A DNA stretch of 64,000 nt from Erwinia tracheiphila (GTDB lineage Bacteria; Pseudomonadota; Gammaproteobacteria; Enterobacterales; Enterobacteriaceae). The translations under genes and the position numbers were made by a program. Of the stretch, positions 36,110 to 46,426 are shown in pieces. The stretch is taken from the NCBI RefSeq assembly GCF_021365465.1, contig NZ_CP089932.1:2232001-2296000 (forward strand), read 5' to 3'. The notes beneath the pieces are model-generated. The model ran no database searches. It was not told the origin of the DNA and was given only the letters and a program-made list of their open reading frames with translations. How positions within the stretch are numbered: position 1 is the first letter of the stretch; each line of letters opens with the position of its first letter.

Positions 36110-36525
36110 CCGGTAAGCACGATGGCTTCTCTGGCGAGCTTTTCCTCAGGCACCTTCAGGCGTTTACGGAAGTTCTCCAGATCGTGCCGTTACCAGATGG
36201 CGCGCACGCCGCTGCCGGAGGTAAACACGCCTTTTTTACGCAGCTCATCACTGGTCCGGTGCTGCCCGGGGGCCGGGAACTCAACGGCATATTCAACAAC
36301 CGCGCGTTCAGTGGCTTCGTCGGCGCGGTTCTTCAGGTTGGGAACCCGGCGGTTCTGGTTAACCAGTGCATCGATGCCACCTTCAGCAGCCAGTTCCTGA
36401 TAACGGTAAAACGTGTCGCGCGACACGCCCATGATCTTGCAGGCTTTTGATACGTTACCAAGTTCTTCGGCGAGATTGAGCAGGCCGGCTTTGTGTTTGA
36501 TGATGGGATTGTGAGTATGGAGCAT
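36110..36525 (-). pseudogene. IS481-family transposase, N-terminal fragment
   Basis: Begins MLHTHNPIIKHKAGLLNLAE with the helix-turn-helix region NVSKACKIMGVSRDTFYRYQ. TAA follows SGVRAIW; after it the frame continues RHDLENFRKRLKVPEEKLAR. It is cut at about 36110, before the DDE catalytic core. Not functional. Confidence 0.85.
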
Positions 36526-36627
36526 GAGGGTGACCTCGCGTTTTGTTTAAGGATTAGACACCCATATCAAAACCGGTAACTCTCAACCTTGCAGGGTCCA
36601 GTGTCAGATCAAGTCGCGACTAATACA
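36110..36627 (-). mobile_element. IS481-family fragment inside the IS256 element
   Basis: Contains the 5' part of an IS481 element on the minus strand, its upstream flank with TGTCAGATCAAGTCGCGACT (complement of an IS end; 36600-36619) beside the point where the IS256 frame resumes. The 3' two-thirds of the element are missing, so a deletion after insertion joined it to the IS256 N-terminal part. Confidence 0.72.
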
Positions 36628-37004
36628 AATCAGCAAAAGCTGGCGTGCGCACGGGGAAAACCTCAATACGTTCTTCGGCTATCCGTCTGACATCCGAAAA
36701 GCTATCTACACCACGAATGCCATTGAGTCGCTGAACAGCGTGATCCGTGCCGCCATTAAGAAACGCAAGGTATTCCCGATGGATGACTCAGTGCGAAAGG
36801 TTATTTACCTGGCAATCCAGTCGGCATCGAAAAAATGGAATATGCCGATCCAGAACTGGCGGCTGGCGATGAGCCGCTTTATTATTGAGTTCGGTGACCG
36901 CCTGAGCGTTCACCTTTGACGTGGTGGCAGTTACACAGAATTATTTACAGGGTCACTAAGTCCAGACTCAGAGAGCCTTCCCTTCACACTGCTTTCAGTG
37001 GAGG

Positions 37005-37421
37005 CTAGCTCTCTTCAACTTCATGTTTTTCCTGATACTTCACGTACTTTCTTATCATTTCTTCATTTATACCTACGGTATCGACACAATAACCTCTTGC
37101 CCAAAAACCATTCCCCCGCTGCTTGTTCTTACGCAGACAGGTAAATTTACTGAACAATCGAAGGGCTGTTTTACCCTTTAAGTCGCCTGTTACATGGGAA
37201 ATCGAAAGCCGTGGAGGCACTTTTACCCGCAAATGGACATGGTCTGTCTGGACATTCAGCTACACTACTTCTATCCCGGGCTGCTCACCTGAGATCCTTA
37301 TCGGCTTACAGACCTCTTTACCAACATTGTTCCTGAGGATGCGAAACCGGTACCTGGGTGTCCATACGATATGATATTGACAACACCAGAGCACATGAGA
37401 TGCTTTCTGGAGTCTACTCAT
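37005..37421 (-). pseudogene. IS200-family transposase with amber stop
   Basis: Starts MSRLQKASHVLWCCQYHIVW behind the IS200 left hairpin. At about 37260 a TAG replaces the Glu expected in VVELNVQ, then the frame continues LNVQTDHVHLRVKVPPRLS (HUH motif HVHL) and RGYCVDTVGINEEMIRKYVK (catalytic Tyr). Only this nonsense change is seen in the ORF, so decay is recent. Confidence 0.85.
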
Positions 37422-37541
37422 GGTTAAATCCCTGACAGTTATGGGGACAACAGATTCGGATTTTCCCATGAGTAGTATGACTGGCAGAGCCAACTTATTG
37501 CTGACCACCTCCACAGGAGGTGGTGTTCATGCAGGGATAAA

Positions 37542-37563
37542 AAGCCAGCGGAGTGGCTGGCTT
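37542..37563 (-). terminator. Terminator after yeaH
   Basis: On the minus strand AAGCCAGC-CACTCC-GCTGGCTT is followed by TTTATCC, 10 bases after the yeaH stop. The IS200 element inserted just beyond it. Confidence 0.85.
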
Positions 37564-37573
37564 GTCCGTTGAT

Positions 37574-38845
37574 TCAGCTTTCCACCTGTTTGTGAAAGAG
37601 CGCACGAAACACGGGATAAATATCTTCAGGCTCACGGATATGCTCAATAGCAAAGTTATCAAACGTTGCCTGTAAATATTCGTATTCCCGCCACAGCATC
37701 TGGTGAGCACGACGGGTTATTTCAATATAGCTGTAATAGCGTACAACGGGCAGAATGTTTTTTGCCAAAATCTCATAGCATAATGGTGAGTCATCCGCCC
37801 AGTTGTCACCATCGGACGCCTGTGCAGCATAGATATTCCACTGCGCAGGGTTATATCGTTCTTTAATAACATCATCCATCATCTTCAGCGCGCTGGAAAC
37901 GATGGTTCCCCCCGTTTCCTGTGAATAGAAAAACTCCTGTTCATCCACTTCTTTTGCCTGCGTATGATGACGAATATAGACCACGTCGACGTTTTTATAA
38001 GTCCGGCTGAGAAAGAGATACAGCAGGATGTAAAACCGCTTTGCCATATCCTTTGTCGCCTGGTCCATTGAACCGGACACGTCCATCAGACAAAACATCA
38101 CCGCCTGGCTTGACGGCTCTGGTCGTTTTTCAAAGTTTTTATAGCGCAGATCGAAAGTATCAATAAATGGCACGCGCTTAATGCTTGCCCAAAGTTCTGC
38201 GATTTCCTTTTTAAGTTGCTTCTCTTCCAAAAGTTGTGCGGGTTCAGTTTTCTGCACCGCATCAAGTTCATTTTCAAGCTCATGCAACCTGCGCCGTTTC
38301 CCTGCGGTCATCGCAGTGCGTCTGGCCAGTGAATTTTGCAGCGAACGCACGACGCTGATATTAGCTGGCACCCCATTTGCGGTATATCCGGCACGATGCG
38401 TTTTATATTCATTAAGCTGGCGATGCTGGTTTTTTTTCAGGTTTGGCAAAGCCAGGTCTTCAAACAGCATATCCAGGTATTCATCTTTAGATATATTGAA
38501 AACAAACCCGTCCTGGCCTTCACCATCCTGACGGGCATTACCCTGACCACTTCCGCTCCCTCCTCCATTTTGAGGGCGTTCAACGCGATCATTTTGTACA
38601 AAGTGATCGTTGCCTGGATGAACGCGATGACGATGGCCGCCGCGACCCTGATGAAAAACAGGCTCGTTGATATCGTCAATCGGAATAGAAACGAACTCAC
38701 CGCTGCTGACGTCGGTAACCGAACGCTTATTGATGGCCTCGGAGATCGACTGTTTGATTTGCGACTTGTAACGGCGTAAAAAGCGCTGTCGATTCACCGC
38801 GCTTTTATTTTTACCATTGAGCCGCCGATCGATAAAATAGGCCAT
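37574..38845 (-). CDS. yeaH: UPF0229 von Willebrand-A-like protein YeaH
   Basis: 423 residues (E. coli 427). The MIDAS-like motif [12 protein letters not shown] (about residue 250) and surrounding fold resemble a von Willebrand factor A domain; the N-terminal half is basic and charged with a Gly/Asn-rich linker. It works with the kinase YeaG in nitrogen and stationary-phase stress. It lies about 70 bases after yeaG in a two-gene operon ending at the terminator at 37542. Confidence 0.96.
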   Translation of the reverse strand: MAYFIDRRLNGKNKSAVNRQRFLRRYKSQIKQSISEAINKRSVTDVSSGEFVSIPIDDINEPVFHQGRGGHRHRVHPGNDHFVQNDRVERPQNGGGSGSGQGNARQDGEGQDGFVFNISKDEYLDMLFEDLALPNLKKNQHRQLNEYKTHRAGYTANGVPANISVVRSLQNSLARRTAMTAGKRRRLHELENELDAVQKTEPAQLLEEKQLKKEIAELWASIKRVPFIDTFDLRYKNFEKRPEPSSQAVMFCLMDVSGSMDQATKDMAKRFYILLYLFLSRTYKNVDVVYIRHHTQAKEVDEQEFFYSQETGGTIVSSALKMMDDVIKERYNPAQWNIYAAQASDGDNWADDSPLCYEILAKNILPVVRYYSYIEITRRAHQMLWREYEYLQATFDNFAIEHIREPEDIYPVFRALFHKQVES

Positions 38846-38916
38846 AACTCTCCCCCAACTATCGTTGCAAGCCGGGCCAGGTTTTCCTAGCCCCCACAGT
38901 ATTTATGAGGCTGGCA

Positions 38917-40851
38917 TCAGGGCGATTTGCGTACCCGCAGATACCATTCACACAGCAGGCGCACCTGCTTGCGGGTATAGCCTTTTTCCATCATACGATC
39001 GACAAAATCATCATGCTTTTTCTGCTCATCCGTGGACGTTTTTGCATTGAACGAGATGACCGGCAGCAGTTCCTCTGTATTGGAGAACATTTTTTTCTCG
39101 ATAACCGTGCGCAATTTTTCATAGCTGGTCCAGTTAGGATTACGGCCATTATTGTGCGCACGGGCGCGCAGCACAAAATTGACAATCTCGTTGCGGAAAT
39201 CTTTAGGATTGCTGATGCCAGCCGGTTTTTCGATCTTCTCAAGTTCGGCATTAAGGGATTCGCGATCGAATAACTGCCCCGTATCCGGATCGCGGTATTC
39301 CTGGTCCTGAATCCAAAAATCAGCGTAGGTCACATAGCGATCAAAGATGTTTTGTCCGTATTCCGAATAAGACTCAAGGTAGGCGGTCTGGATTTCTTTA
39401 CCGATAAATTCGGCGTATTTAGGGATCAGATAGCCTTTGAGGTGCTCGAGATATTTCTCTGCTTGTTCCTGAGGGAACTGTTCACGCTCAATCTGCTGCT
39501 CAAGTACATAAAAAAGATGAACGGGGTTAGCAGCCACCTCAGCATGATCGAAGTTAAATACGCGAGAAAGTATTTTAAACGCAAAACGTGTGGAAAGACC
39601 GTTCATTCCCTCATCCACGCCTGCGTAATCCCGGTATTCCTGATAAGGCTTGGCTTTAGGGTCGGTGTCTTTCAAGCTTTCACCGTCATAAACCCGCATT
39701 TTGGAATAGGTGCTGGAGTTTTCCGGCTCTTTAAGCCTGGAAAGAATAGAAAAGCGGGCCAGCGTTTCCAGCGTGCCGGGTGCGCAAGGCGCATGAGTCA
39801 GTTCACTGTGGTCGAGCAGTTTGTCGTAGATTTTTATTTCTTCCGAGACGCGCAGGCAGTAAGGCACTTTTACGATGTAAACACGGTCAAGAAAGGCTTC
39901 ATTATTTTTGTTGTTGCGGAAGCTGACCCATTCTGACTCGTTTGAGTGCGCCAGAATAATTCCATTGAAGGGAAGGGCGGAAATACCTTCTGTGCCGTTG
40001 TAATTGCCTTCCTGTGTGGCGGTAAGGAGTGGATGCAGCACTTTTATCGGTGCTTTGAACATCTCAACGAATTCCATAATTCCCTGGTTAGCACGGCAGA
40101 GTGCACCGGAATATCCATAGGCGTCAGGATCGTTCTGTGCGAAGTTTTCCAGCTTGCGGATATCCACTTTACCTACCAGAGCGGAAATATCCTGATTGTT
40201 TTCATCGCCCGGCTCTGTTTTGGCAATCGCCAGCTGTTCGAGAATGGACGGCCAGACTTTGACGACTTTGAAACGCGTTATATCCCCCCCAAACTCATGC
40301 AGGCGTTTGGCTGCCCACGGCGACATAATGGTATCCAGATAGCGGCGAGGTACAGCATACTCTTTATCGAGGATGGCAGCATCTTCCTGTGGATTGAAGA
40401 GACAGAGAGGATGGTCGTTGACCGGGCTGCGTTCGCCATCGGCACTTAATACGTAAATGGGCACGCGTTGCATCAAAGACTTGAGTCGTTCAGCCAGAGA
40501 GGATTTGCCTCCGCCAACCGGCCCCAGTAAATAAAGAATCTGTTTCTTCTCTTCCAGCCCCTGGGCAGCATGCTTCAGATAGGAGACGATTTGTTCAATT
40601 GCGTCTTCCATACCGTAAAACTCTTCAAAGGCGGGATAGCGTGCCACAACCCGATTGGAGAACAGTCTTGAGAGACGAGGTTCCTGAGCGGTGTCAACCA
40701 TAACAGGTTCACCGATTGCCATTAATAGTCTCTCCGCGGCATTAGCATAGGCACTGCGATCTTGCCGGCAGACGGTCAGAAATTCCTGAAGTGTAAATTC
40801 TTCATCCTTGGCAGCTTCATAACGCTGACGATAGTGATCGAATATATTCAT
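38917..40851 (-). CDS. yeaG: PrkA-family serine protein kinase YeaG
   Basis: 644 residues from the ATG of MNIFDHYRQRYEAAKD, identical in length to E. coli; the frame extends 60 codons upstream without homology. The AAA-type Walker A is LLGPVGGGKSSLAERL, followed by the C-terminal PrkA kinase domain. It is very conserved. It forms the stress kinase system with YeaH; SpoVR-like YcgB is a common genomic partner. A consensus sigma-54 promoter lies about 80 bases upstream. Confidence 0.97.
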   Translation of the reverse strand: MNIFDHYRQRYEAAKDEEFTLQEFLTVCRQDRSAYANAAERLLMAIGEPVMVDTAQEPRLSRLFSNRVVARYPAFEEFYGMEDAIEQIVSYLKHAAQGLEEKKQILYLLGPVGGGKSSLAERLKSLMQRVPIYVLSADGERSPVNDHPLCLFNPQEDAAILDKEYAVPRRYLDTIMSPWAAKRLHEFGGDITRFKVVKVWPSILEQLAIAKTEPGDENNQDISALVGKVDIRKLENFAQNDPDAYGYSGALCRANQGIMEFVEMFKAPIKVLHPLLTATQEGNYNGTEGISALPFNGIILAHSNESEWVSFRNNKNNEAFLDRVYIVKVPYCLRVSEEIKIYDKLLDHSELTHAPCAPGTLETLARFSILSRLKEPENSSTYSKMRVYDGESLKDTDPKAKPYQEYRDYAGVDEGMNGLSTRFAFKILSRVFNFDHAEVAANPVHLFYVLEQQIEREQFPQEQAEKYLEHLKGYLIPKYAEFIGKEIQTAYLESYSEYGQNIFDRYVTYADFWIQDQEYRDPDTGQLFDRESLNAELEKIEKPAGISNPKDFRNEIVNFVLRARAHNNGRNPNWTSYEKLRTVIEKKMFSNTEELLPVISFNAKTSTDEQKKHDDFVDRMMEKGYTRKQVRLLCEWYLRVRKSP

Positions 40852-40932
40852 AGCGATGCCCGTCCTTTCGTTTTTAGCACAGGTAACAAGAGCTTTATAA
40901 TTACAGCCCCTGAAGGAACTTATATTGAGTCC

Positions 40933-40948
40933 AGCAACGGTTGTGCCA
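40933..40948 (-). promoter_or_regulatory. Sigma-54 promoter of yeaGH
   Basis: On the minus strand TGGCAC (40948-40943), five bases, then TTGCT (40937-40933): a full match to the -24/-12 consensus TGGCAC-N5-TTGCW. The start would be about 70 bases before the yeaG ATG. E. coli yeaG is known to be RpoN/NtrC-dependent, in agreement. An imperfect NtrC-like site (TGCCCA-TTAC-TGGTGC) lies at 41104-41119. Confidence 0.85.
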
Positions 40949-41277
40949 ACTTTACGTTTTACCGGGATAAACAACGCCCGGGATTGCTGGACTGATAAAA
41001 ATCTGTCTTGTGTAGTAAGCTTAGTTGGCATTCAAAGAATTTCCTGACAACTTTATCTTTTTCAATGAAAATTCAATAACAAAGTTACAAGATGACTTAA
41101 CTATGCCCATTACTGGTGCGGTCTGCCATACCGATGTTAAAGCAGCGGGCATAAACCTGAAGCCGGTATTATCGGGGGGATTACTATCTGATCGGTCGAG
41201 GTATAAACTTTCTTCTATAAAGTGAATCTTTGTTAAACCGCATCCCCCTGTTTTTATATTTATGGAATGAATTAATT

Positions 41278-41612
41278 GTGAACTATTTCAAAATTAGTGC
41301 GCTAGCTCTGGCTGCCACTGCTGGTTTTTTCGCTGCTATCATTCAGGCCACTACATTATCTGTTGGTGCTGGCGGGTTATATGGTTAAAAAATCTATAAT
41401 TATGATGATTTTCGCCATTATCAGCTAAATATTATTAATTACTAAGGTGCTATTTTCTATTTTTGCACGGCTCAGGCAGGGTATTATTTGTGGAAAGATT
41501 CGCAGAATCAGCTTTCGCTCACGACTATGGCCTCTCCGCAGCGTTTTGATACTGACCATACCTCTGATAAGCAGCTGGAGAACCTCCGTGTTTCATACGC
41601 GGTATACGCTGC
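41278..41612 (+). pseudogene. mipA: mipA: MltA-interacting outer membrane protein, N-terminal remnant
   Basis: Starts at GTG 41278 with a signal peptide (ISALALAATAGFFAAIIQA), then LSVGAGGLYG and a TAA. In the same frame it continues IYNYDDFRHYQLNIINY, another TAA, then AQAGYYLWKDSQNQLSLT, all resembling MipA (YDTDVYPVPVINYEG, GGGYYLWNDATDKLSIT). At about 41612 it joins an IS2-like fragment. MipA scaffolds MltA and PBP1b. Position between yeaG and yeaD and the plus orientation fit E. coli mipA. Confidence 0.82.
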
Positions 41613-42304
41613 AGCCACTGCATCGGTGTGTCCGGTAACCTGTCAGCGAAGCACTTTTCTACTGATCTTAACATCACATCCTGTAAGGTCGGGCTGTCGT
41701 AGACTCCCGTGCTCGCTGCCCAGTCTATGGCCTCGCGGTCACAGCAGTCCAGCGCGAACGTGACCCGCGCAGTTTTTCGCCATTGTCACATCTGAACACC
41801 CAGCGCATATCGCTTTCTGCAACCGCGATTTTGCCCTTATGTTCACGCTTCGGCTGCTCCGGTTTGTCATGCAGTAACAACAGGTTGTGTTCGCTCATTA
41901 TCCTGTAAAGCCGTCTGGCATTGACTGGCGACAGCCCCTCTGTGCAACGCTGCTTACGCAGGATGCCCCACACGCGTCGGTAGCCGTAGCCGGGCATATC
42001 CCTGATGATGTCGATAATGTTCGACAGTATTTCAGCGTCCGCTTCGTCATCACGCCGGTTACCGCGCCTGCCCTGCCAGTCGGCAGCATGCTTATCCGCA
42101 GTGACAGCTGCGCCCGCGACACGCTCACGGCGCAGCTGACCTGTGCTATTCAACAGGGGCGCATGCGCTATCCATTGTTCGCGACTGACCGTACTCCACT
42201 GCCTCTTTGAGGATTTCAACTTCCATCGTCTTTTTACCCGGAAGGCGCTGTAGTTCCCGAACCTGCTTGAGTGCAGCAGCCAACTCTGATGAGGAACAAC
42301 TTCC
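41613..42304 (-). pseudogene. IS2-like (IS3 family) transposase fragment
   Basis: OrfA end reads [20 protein letters not shown] and [13 protein letters not shown], followed in the next frame by [11 protein letters not shown] and the OrfB parts IIRDMPGYGYRRVWGILRKQ, LYRIMSEHNLLLLHDKPEQP and FRCDNGEKL. The catalytic-core section ends [18 protein letters not shown] at 41613, before the second Asp. Both ends are missing, and further frameshifts are present. It lies between remnants of mipA and yeaE. Confidence 0.85.
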
Positions 42305-42445
42305 CGTGATGGCGTCCTTGCAGCGGTCTGGCAAGATTTTACGCTGGGGCGTGTCAGATTTTGGCTGGATGATATGGCTGAACTGCTTGCACAGCAGGGG
42401 GCAGAGCCTGTGCTGCCAGTCAGGTGCTTCATTAATAAGAGAGGG
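42305..42445 (+). pseudogene. yeaE: yeaE: aldo-keto reductase, short internal remnant
   Basis: The plus strand reads [14 protein letters not shown], matching YeaE (AQGKIRRWGVSNLDY). After a shift it reads [18 protein letters not shown], comparable to YADMQELWQLPGG. Only about 45 codons survive, cut by the IS2-like fragment on the left and by deletion before yeaD. Strand and place match E. coli, where yeaE lies between mipA and yeaD. Confidence 0.65.
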
Positions 42446-42476
42446 GACAGTAGTATGGCCCCTCTTTATTGCCGCT

Positions 42477-43355
42477 TTAACTCTGGCTGCGTAGCCGGAA
42501 GGTCGCTGCAAGTCTGGCCGGTATTTCGCCTGCACTTTGCATTGGCGAGGAGATATGTGCCGTCTCCACGCATACCATCGTTTTGTATCCTTCATTAGCC
42601 ATATCACTCATTGCACATGAAAGCTCCGGCCCTGGGTTCCATGTGACAACGTCACTGTGATGATGATGATAAATCTCAATGGTGCGGCTGGTTGAACTGT
42701 CCCGAATCAGGGTGCAATCTTCTGGTTGCGTGTAAATACGATCAACACGGTCTGGATAGGTTTGTTTGCCATCACCGGATTGACTGACGATGCCATTATT
42801 GACCTTATCAGTAAACGTGTTACCCAGACCGCTGACTTCCACCTGGCTGATATCCTCTACGCAGAAATAGCTGTGTAACGCGGCTGTGGCAATAAAATCG
42901 CCATGAGCTTCCAGTTCAATTTCACACTGCTCACTGAATCGAAAGCGGGCGAACAGTGTGAATTCGTGCTGCCAAATTTTCAGCGTCTGCGGCGTACTTT
43001 TCAACATCAGCGTAAGCGTTACGCTCTGGTCGTTTCCATCGTGGGCGGACAGGGTCCAGGGCTGTGTACGCGCAAATCCGTGGGCGGGTTCGCCGCCTGG
43101 ACCAAACCACGGCCAGCACACAGGAACACCACCACGAATGGCTTTTCCCTGGGTCCACGATGTTTTCTCACTCACCCAGATCACGGGTTTTCCCCCTGAG
43201 GGTTGCCATGCGATAAGGTGCGCACCCTGCAGTGTTACCGCCGCCCGAACTGAAGGATGGATAATAACCAGCACAGGCAGCTCACCAATTTTACGTAATG
43301 AAATCCATGGGGTAATTTGCTCTGTGACTGGCAACGAAAAAAGAGCCTCGTTCAT
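42477..43355 (-). CDS. yeaD: Hexose-6-phosphate mutarotase-like protein YeaD
   Basis: 292 residues (E. coli 294). Aldose 1-epimerase fold; conserved [13 protein letters not shown] and [12 protein letters not shown] lie in the first half, and the catalytic Glu region [16 protein letters not shown] near the C-terminus. It interconverts anomers of sugar phosphates. Downstream of gapA on the same strand, as in E. coli, but separated by gapA's terminator. Confidence 0.93.
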   Translation of the reverse strand: MNEALFSLPVTEQITPWISLRKIGELPVLVIIHPSVRAAVTLQGAHLIAWQPSGGKPVIWVSEKTSWTQGKAIRGGVPVCWPWFGPGGEPAHGFARTQPWTLSAHDGNDQSVTLTLMLKSTPQTLKIWQHEFTLFARFRFSEQCEIELEAHGDFIATAALHSYFCVEDISQVEVSGLGNTFTDKVNNGIVSQSGDGKQTYPDRVDRIYTQPEDCTLIRDSSTSRTIEIYHHHHSDVVTWNPGPELSCAMSDMANEGYKTMVCVETAHISSPMQSAGEIPARLAATFRLRSQS

Positions 43356-43762
43356 GAAAAGTCCTTTCTTTCAGTAAGGGAAGACAGGGTTTAATCTTCT
43401 TGAATTTAATACCCACTAAATCGCTTTTCGGCCGATGCGTGATTTGGTCATTCTACAGTATATAACTGCACCCAACAGCAATGGTCAGGGAATTTGTGCC
43501 TGATAAGGCAGGTCAGTTGCAAACTGTTAAGACTGATGAAAGCAGACAATCGGTGAGTGCGTAGTAATAACTGGAGGGCGGTAGAGGAACAGGGAAAGAA
43601 AATTTTTAACTGCTTTTTGCGGGAGAGAATGAGTCAGCTTTGTACATTCATGTTATTAATTTTAATGTGAGTGCGTATAGGGACAGGATTGGTAAATTGA
43701 AAATCAGTTTATTACAAAAAAAAAGAGCGACTGTAGTCGCTCTCAAGGTATAAAGACCGCAC
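43356..43762. other. Intergenic region between gapA and yeaD
   Basis: About 400 bases with the gapA terminator at one end and the yeaD promoter region at the other. No gene is supported. Confidence 0.5.
43725..43742 (-). terminator. Terminator after gapA
   Basis: On the minus strand GAGCGACT-AC-AGTCGCTC is followed by TTTTTTTTT, a strong intrinsic terminator 20 bases after the gapA stop. Confidence 0.92.
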
Positions 43763-45099
<1,337 letters not shown>

Positions 45100-45510
45100 A
45101 TGGTTAATCACCTGAAATCATCTGAGATTGAAACTGACCTGACTGAGATGCAACGCTATGTTACCCAGCAGCGCGGTACTGAGCCGCCTTTTTCAGGTAA
45201 GCTGCTGCAAAACAAAGGTGAAGGCATTTATCGTTGTCTGGTCTGCACGTCTCCGCTGTTTTATTCCGACAGTAAATATGACTCCGGCTGTGGCTGGCCA
45301 AGCTTTTATCAGCCTTGCTCGGATGATGCCATCAAATATCTCGAAGATAATTCACACGGTATGCAGCGCGTTGAAATTCGCTGTGATCACTGTGATGCTC
45401 ATTTGGGACATGTTTTTCCTGATGGACCGGAACCCACGGGTGAACGTTACTGTATTAACTCTGCCTCATTACGTTTTATCGATAATGATGGCAATAGCAT
45501 TGCAGGATAA
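45100..45510 (+). CDS. msrB: Peptide methionine-R-sulfoxide reductase B
   Basis: 136 residues from the ATG of [16 protein letters not shown]; a longer frame starts at 45052 but E. coli MsrB aligns from here. Zinc cysteines are in RCLVCTSPL and [15 protein letters not shown], and the catalytic Cys is in [13 protein letters not shown]. It reduces the R form of methionine sulfoxide in proteins. yeaC follows after 5 bases. Confidence 0.95.
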   Translation: MVNHLKSSEIETDLTEMQRYVTQQRGTEPPFSGKLLQNKGEGIYRCLVCTSPLFYSDSKYDSGCGWPSFYQPCSDDAIKYLEDNSHGMQRVEIRCDHCDAHLGHVFPDGPEPTGERYCINSASLRFIDNDGNSIAG

Positions 45511-45515
45511 CTGTT

Positions 45516-45794
45516 ATGGTACTGGATGAGATTATTGCGGCAATGACGCCTGACCTTTACCAACGCCTTGCTACCGCGGTGGAAACGGGAAAATGGACTG
45601 ACGGGGTGGCACTGACACCAGAACAAAAAGAGAACAGCTTGCACCTGGTGCTGCTGTGGCAGGCCCGGCATAATGATTCTCCTCAGCATATGACGGTTGC
45701 AAAGGGAGGGGAGCTGGTCATCAAAAGTAAAAAGCAACTGAAAGATGAGTTTAATATAGCGGACGATAACCTGACGCACATCCGCCTGCAATAA
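45516..45794 (+). CDS. yeaC: DUF1315 family protein YeaC
   Basis: 92 residues (E. coli 90), including MTPDLYQRLATAVETGKWTD and the helical SKKQLKDEFNIADDNLTHI. Function unknown. It lies 5 bases after msrB and abuts the convergent pncA with no spacer. Confidence 0.9.
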   Translation: MVLDEIIAAMTPDLYQRLATAVETGKWTDGVALTPEQKENSLHLVLLWQARHNDSPQHMTVAKGGELVIKSKKQLKDEFNIADDNLTHIRLQ

Positions 45795-46415
45795 TTATTC
45801 TGCCACAATGATGGCACCGCTCGCAGCCATTTCATTCAGCGCACGCTCACTGTCTGCTGGCTGCAAATTAACGCCGCGGCAGCCAGCAGCAATGACGGTG
45901 GTTGCATAACCCAGCGTGAGTGCATCCATTACGCTGTACTTTACGCAGTAATCCGTGGCCAGGCCCATGATGGTGAGTGCTGTTACCTGTTGCTGCTTTA
46001 ACCAGCTGTCAAGCAACGTTTTTTGTCGGTGTCCGTTATCATAAAAAGCGCTGTAGCTGTCTACATTAACATCCTGTCCCTTACAGATCCGTTTATCGAT
46101 CAAATCCTGTTGAAGTGAGGGATGAAACTTTGCACCTTCTGAACATTGTACGCAATGATCAGGCCACCAGACCTGTGGCAGACCGTTCAATTCTCCCTCC
46201 GTCCAGGCTGGCTTACCCGCAACAGAGGCAAAACTGCCATGATTAGGCGGATGCCAGTCGAGAGTTGCCACCACTGGCTGGTCCCGTTGATGAAATTCAG
46301 CCGCATAGCGATTGGCGATGGCAATCACCTGATCGCCATCTGGTACCGCGAGTGCACCGCCCTCGCAAAAATCATTTTGTAAATCAATCAGTAAAAGTGC
46401 ATTGCGGGGCGACAT
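45795..46415 (-). CDS. pncA: Nicotinamidase/pyrazinamidase
   Basis: 206 residues. Isochorismatase-type fold with catalytic Asp in LLIDLQNDF, metal-binding DWHPPNHGSF, and catalytic Cys in MGLATDYCVKYSV. It converts nicotinamide to nicotinic acid for NAD salvage. It follows ansA by about 10 bases in an operon, as in E. coli. Confidence 0.95.
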   Translation of the reverse strand: MSPRNALLLIDLQNDFCEGGALAVPDGDQVIAIANRYAAEFHQRDQPVVATLDWHPPNHGSFASVAGKPAWTEGELNGLPQVWWPDHCVQCSEGAKFHPSLQQDLIDKRICKGQDVNVDSYSAFYDNGHRQKTLLDSWLKQQQVTALTIMGLATDYCVKYSVMDALTLGYATTVIAAGCRGVNLQPADSERALNEMAASGAIIVAE

Positions 46416-46426
46416 TTTCGACTCCT

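Larger units (their letters stand above)
35552..36919 (+). pseudogene. IS256-family transposase, middle replaced by IS481 fragment
   Basis: The N-terminal part (MDEKKLKALAAELAKGLKTE, then NTRNGYSSKTL and YLDCIVVKVRQNGGVINKAV) ends at about 36112. The C-terminal part resumes at about 36628 with QISKSWRAHGENLNTFFGYP and TTNAIESLNSVIRAAIKKRK, ending at TGA 36917. About 110 residues are lost, including the second catalytic Asp region, so it is inactive. The first catalytic Asp (YLDC) and last Glu (NAIESLNS) remain. Confidence 0.88.
35481..36954 (+). mobile_element. IS256-family element with 8-bp target duplication
   Basis: Starts GAGACTGTAATTAAAATTG and ends with the imperfect complement (TTACACAGAATTATTTACAG then GGTC), about 22 of 29 positions matching. 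ACTAAGTC occurs directly on both sides (35473-35480 and 36955-36962), the 8-bp duplication expected for IS256. The transposase is missing its middle, which is replaced by an IS481 fragment. Confidence 0.88.
35421..37527 (-). mobile_element. IS200-family element split by an IS256-family element
   Basis: The high end has hairpin ACCACCT-CCACAGG-AGGTGGT (37504-37524) and the transposase remnant. The low end (35429-35463) has CCACCTG-CATAG-CAGGTGG and CGCCCC-ACA-GGGGCG, the same two-hairpin pattern and spacing as the 3' end of the intact IS200 at 29971-30020. Between the transposase stop and these hairpins sits a 1,474-bp IS256-family element flanked by ACTAAGTC on both sides. Removing it rejoins a normal IS200. 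Confidence 0.82.

Noticed and set aside
39352..40449. Long plus-strand frames opposite yeaG
   Set aside because: Antisense shadows of a highly conserved kinase gene.
41104..41119. NtrC binding site upstream of yeaG
   Set aside because: One half matches well (TGGTGC) but the other matches only 3 of 6 bases, so it is mentioned only as weak support for the sigma-54 promoter.
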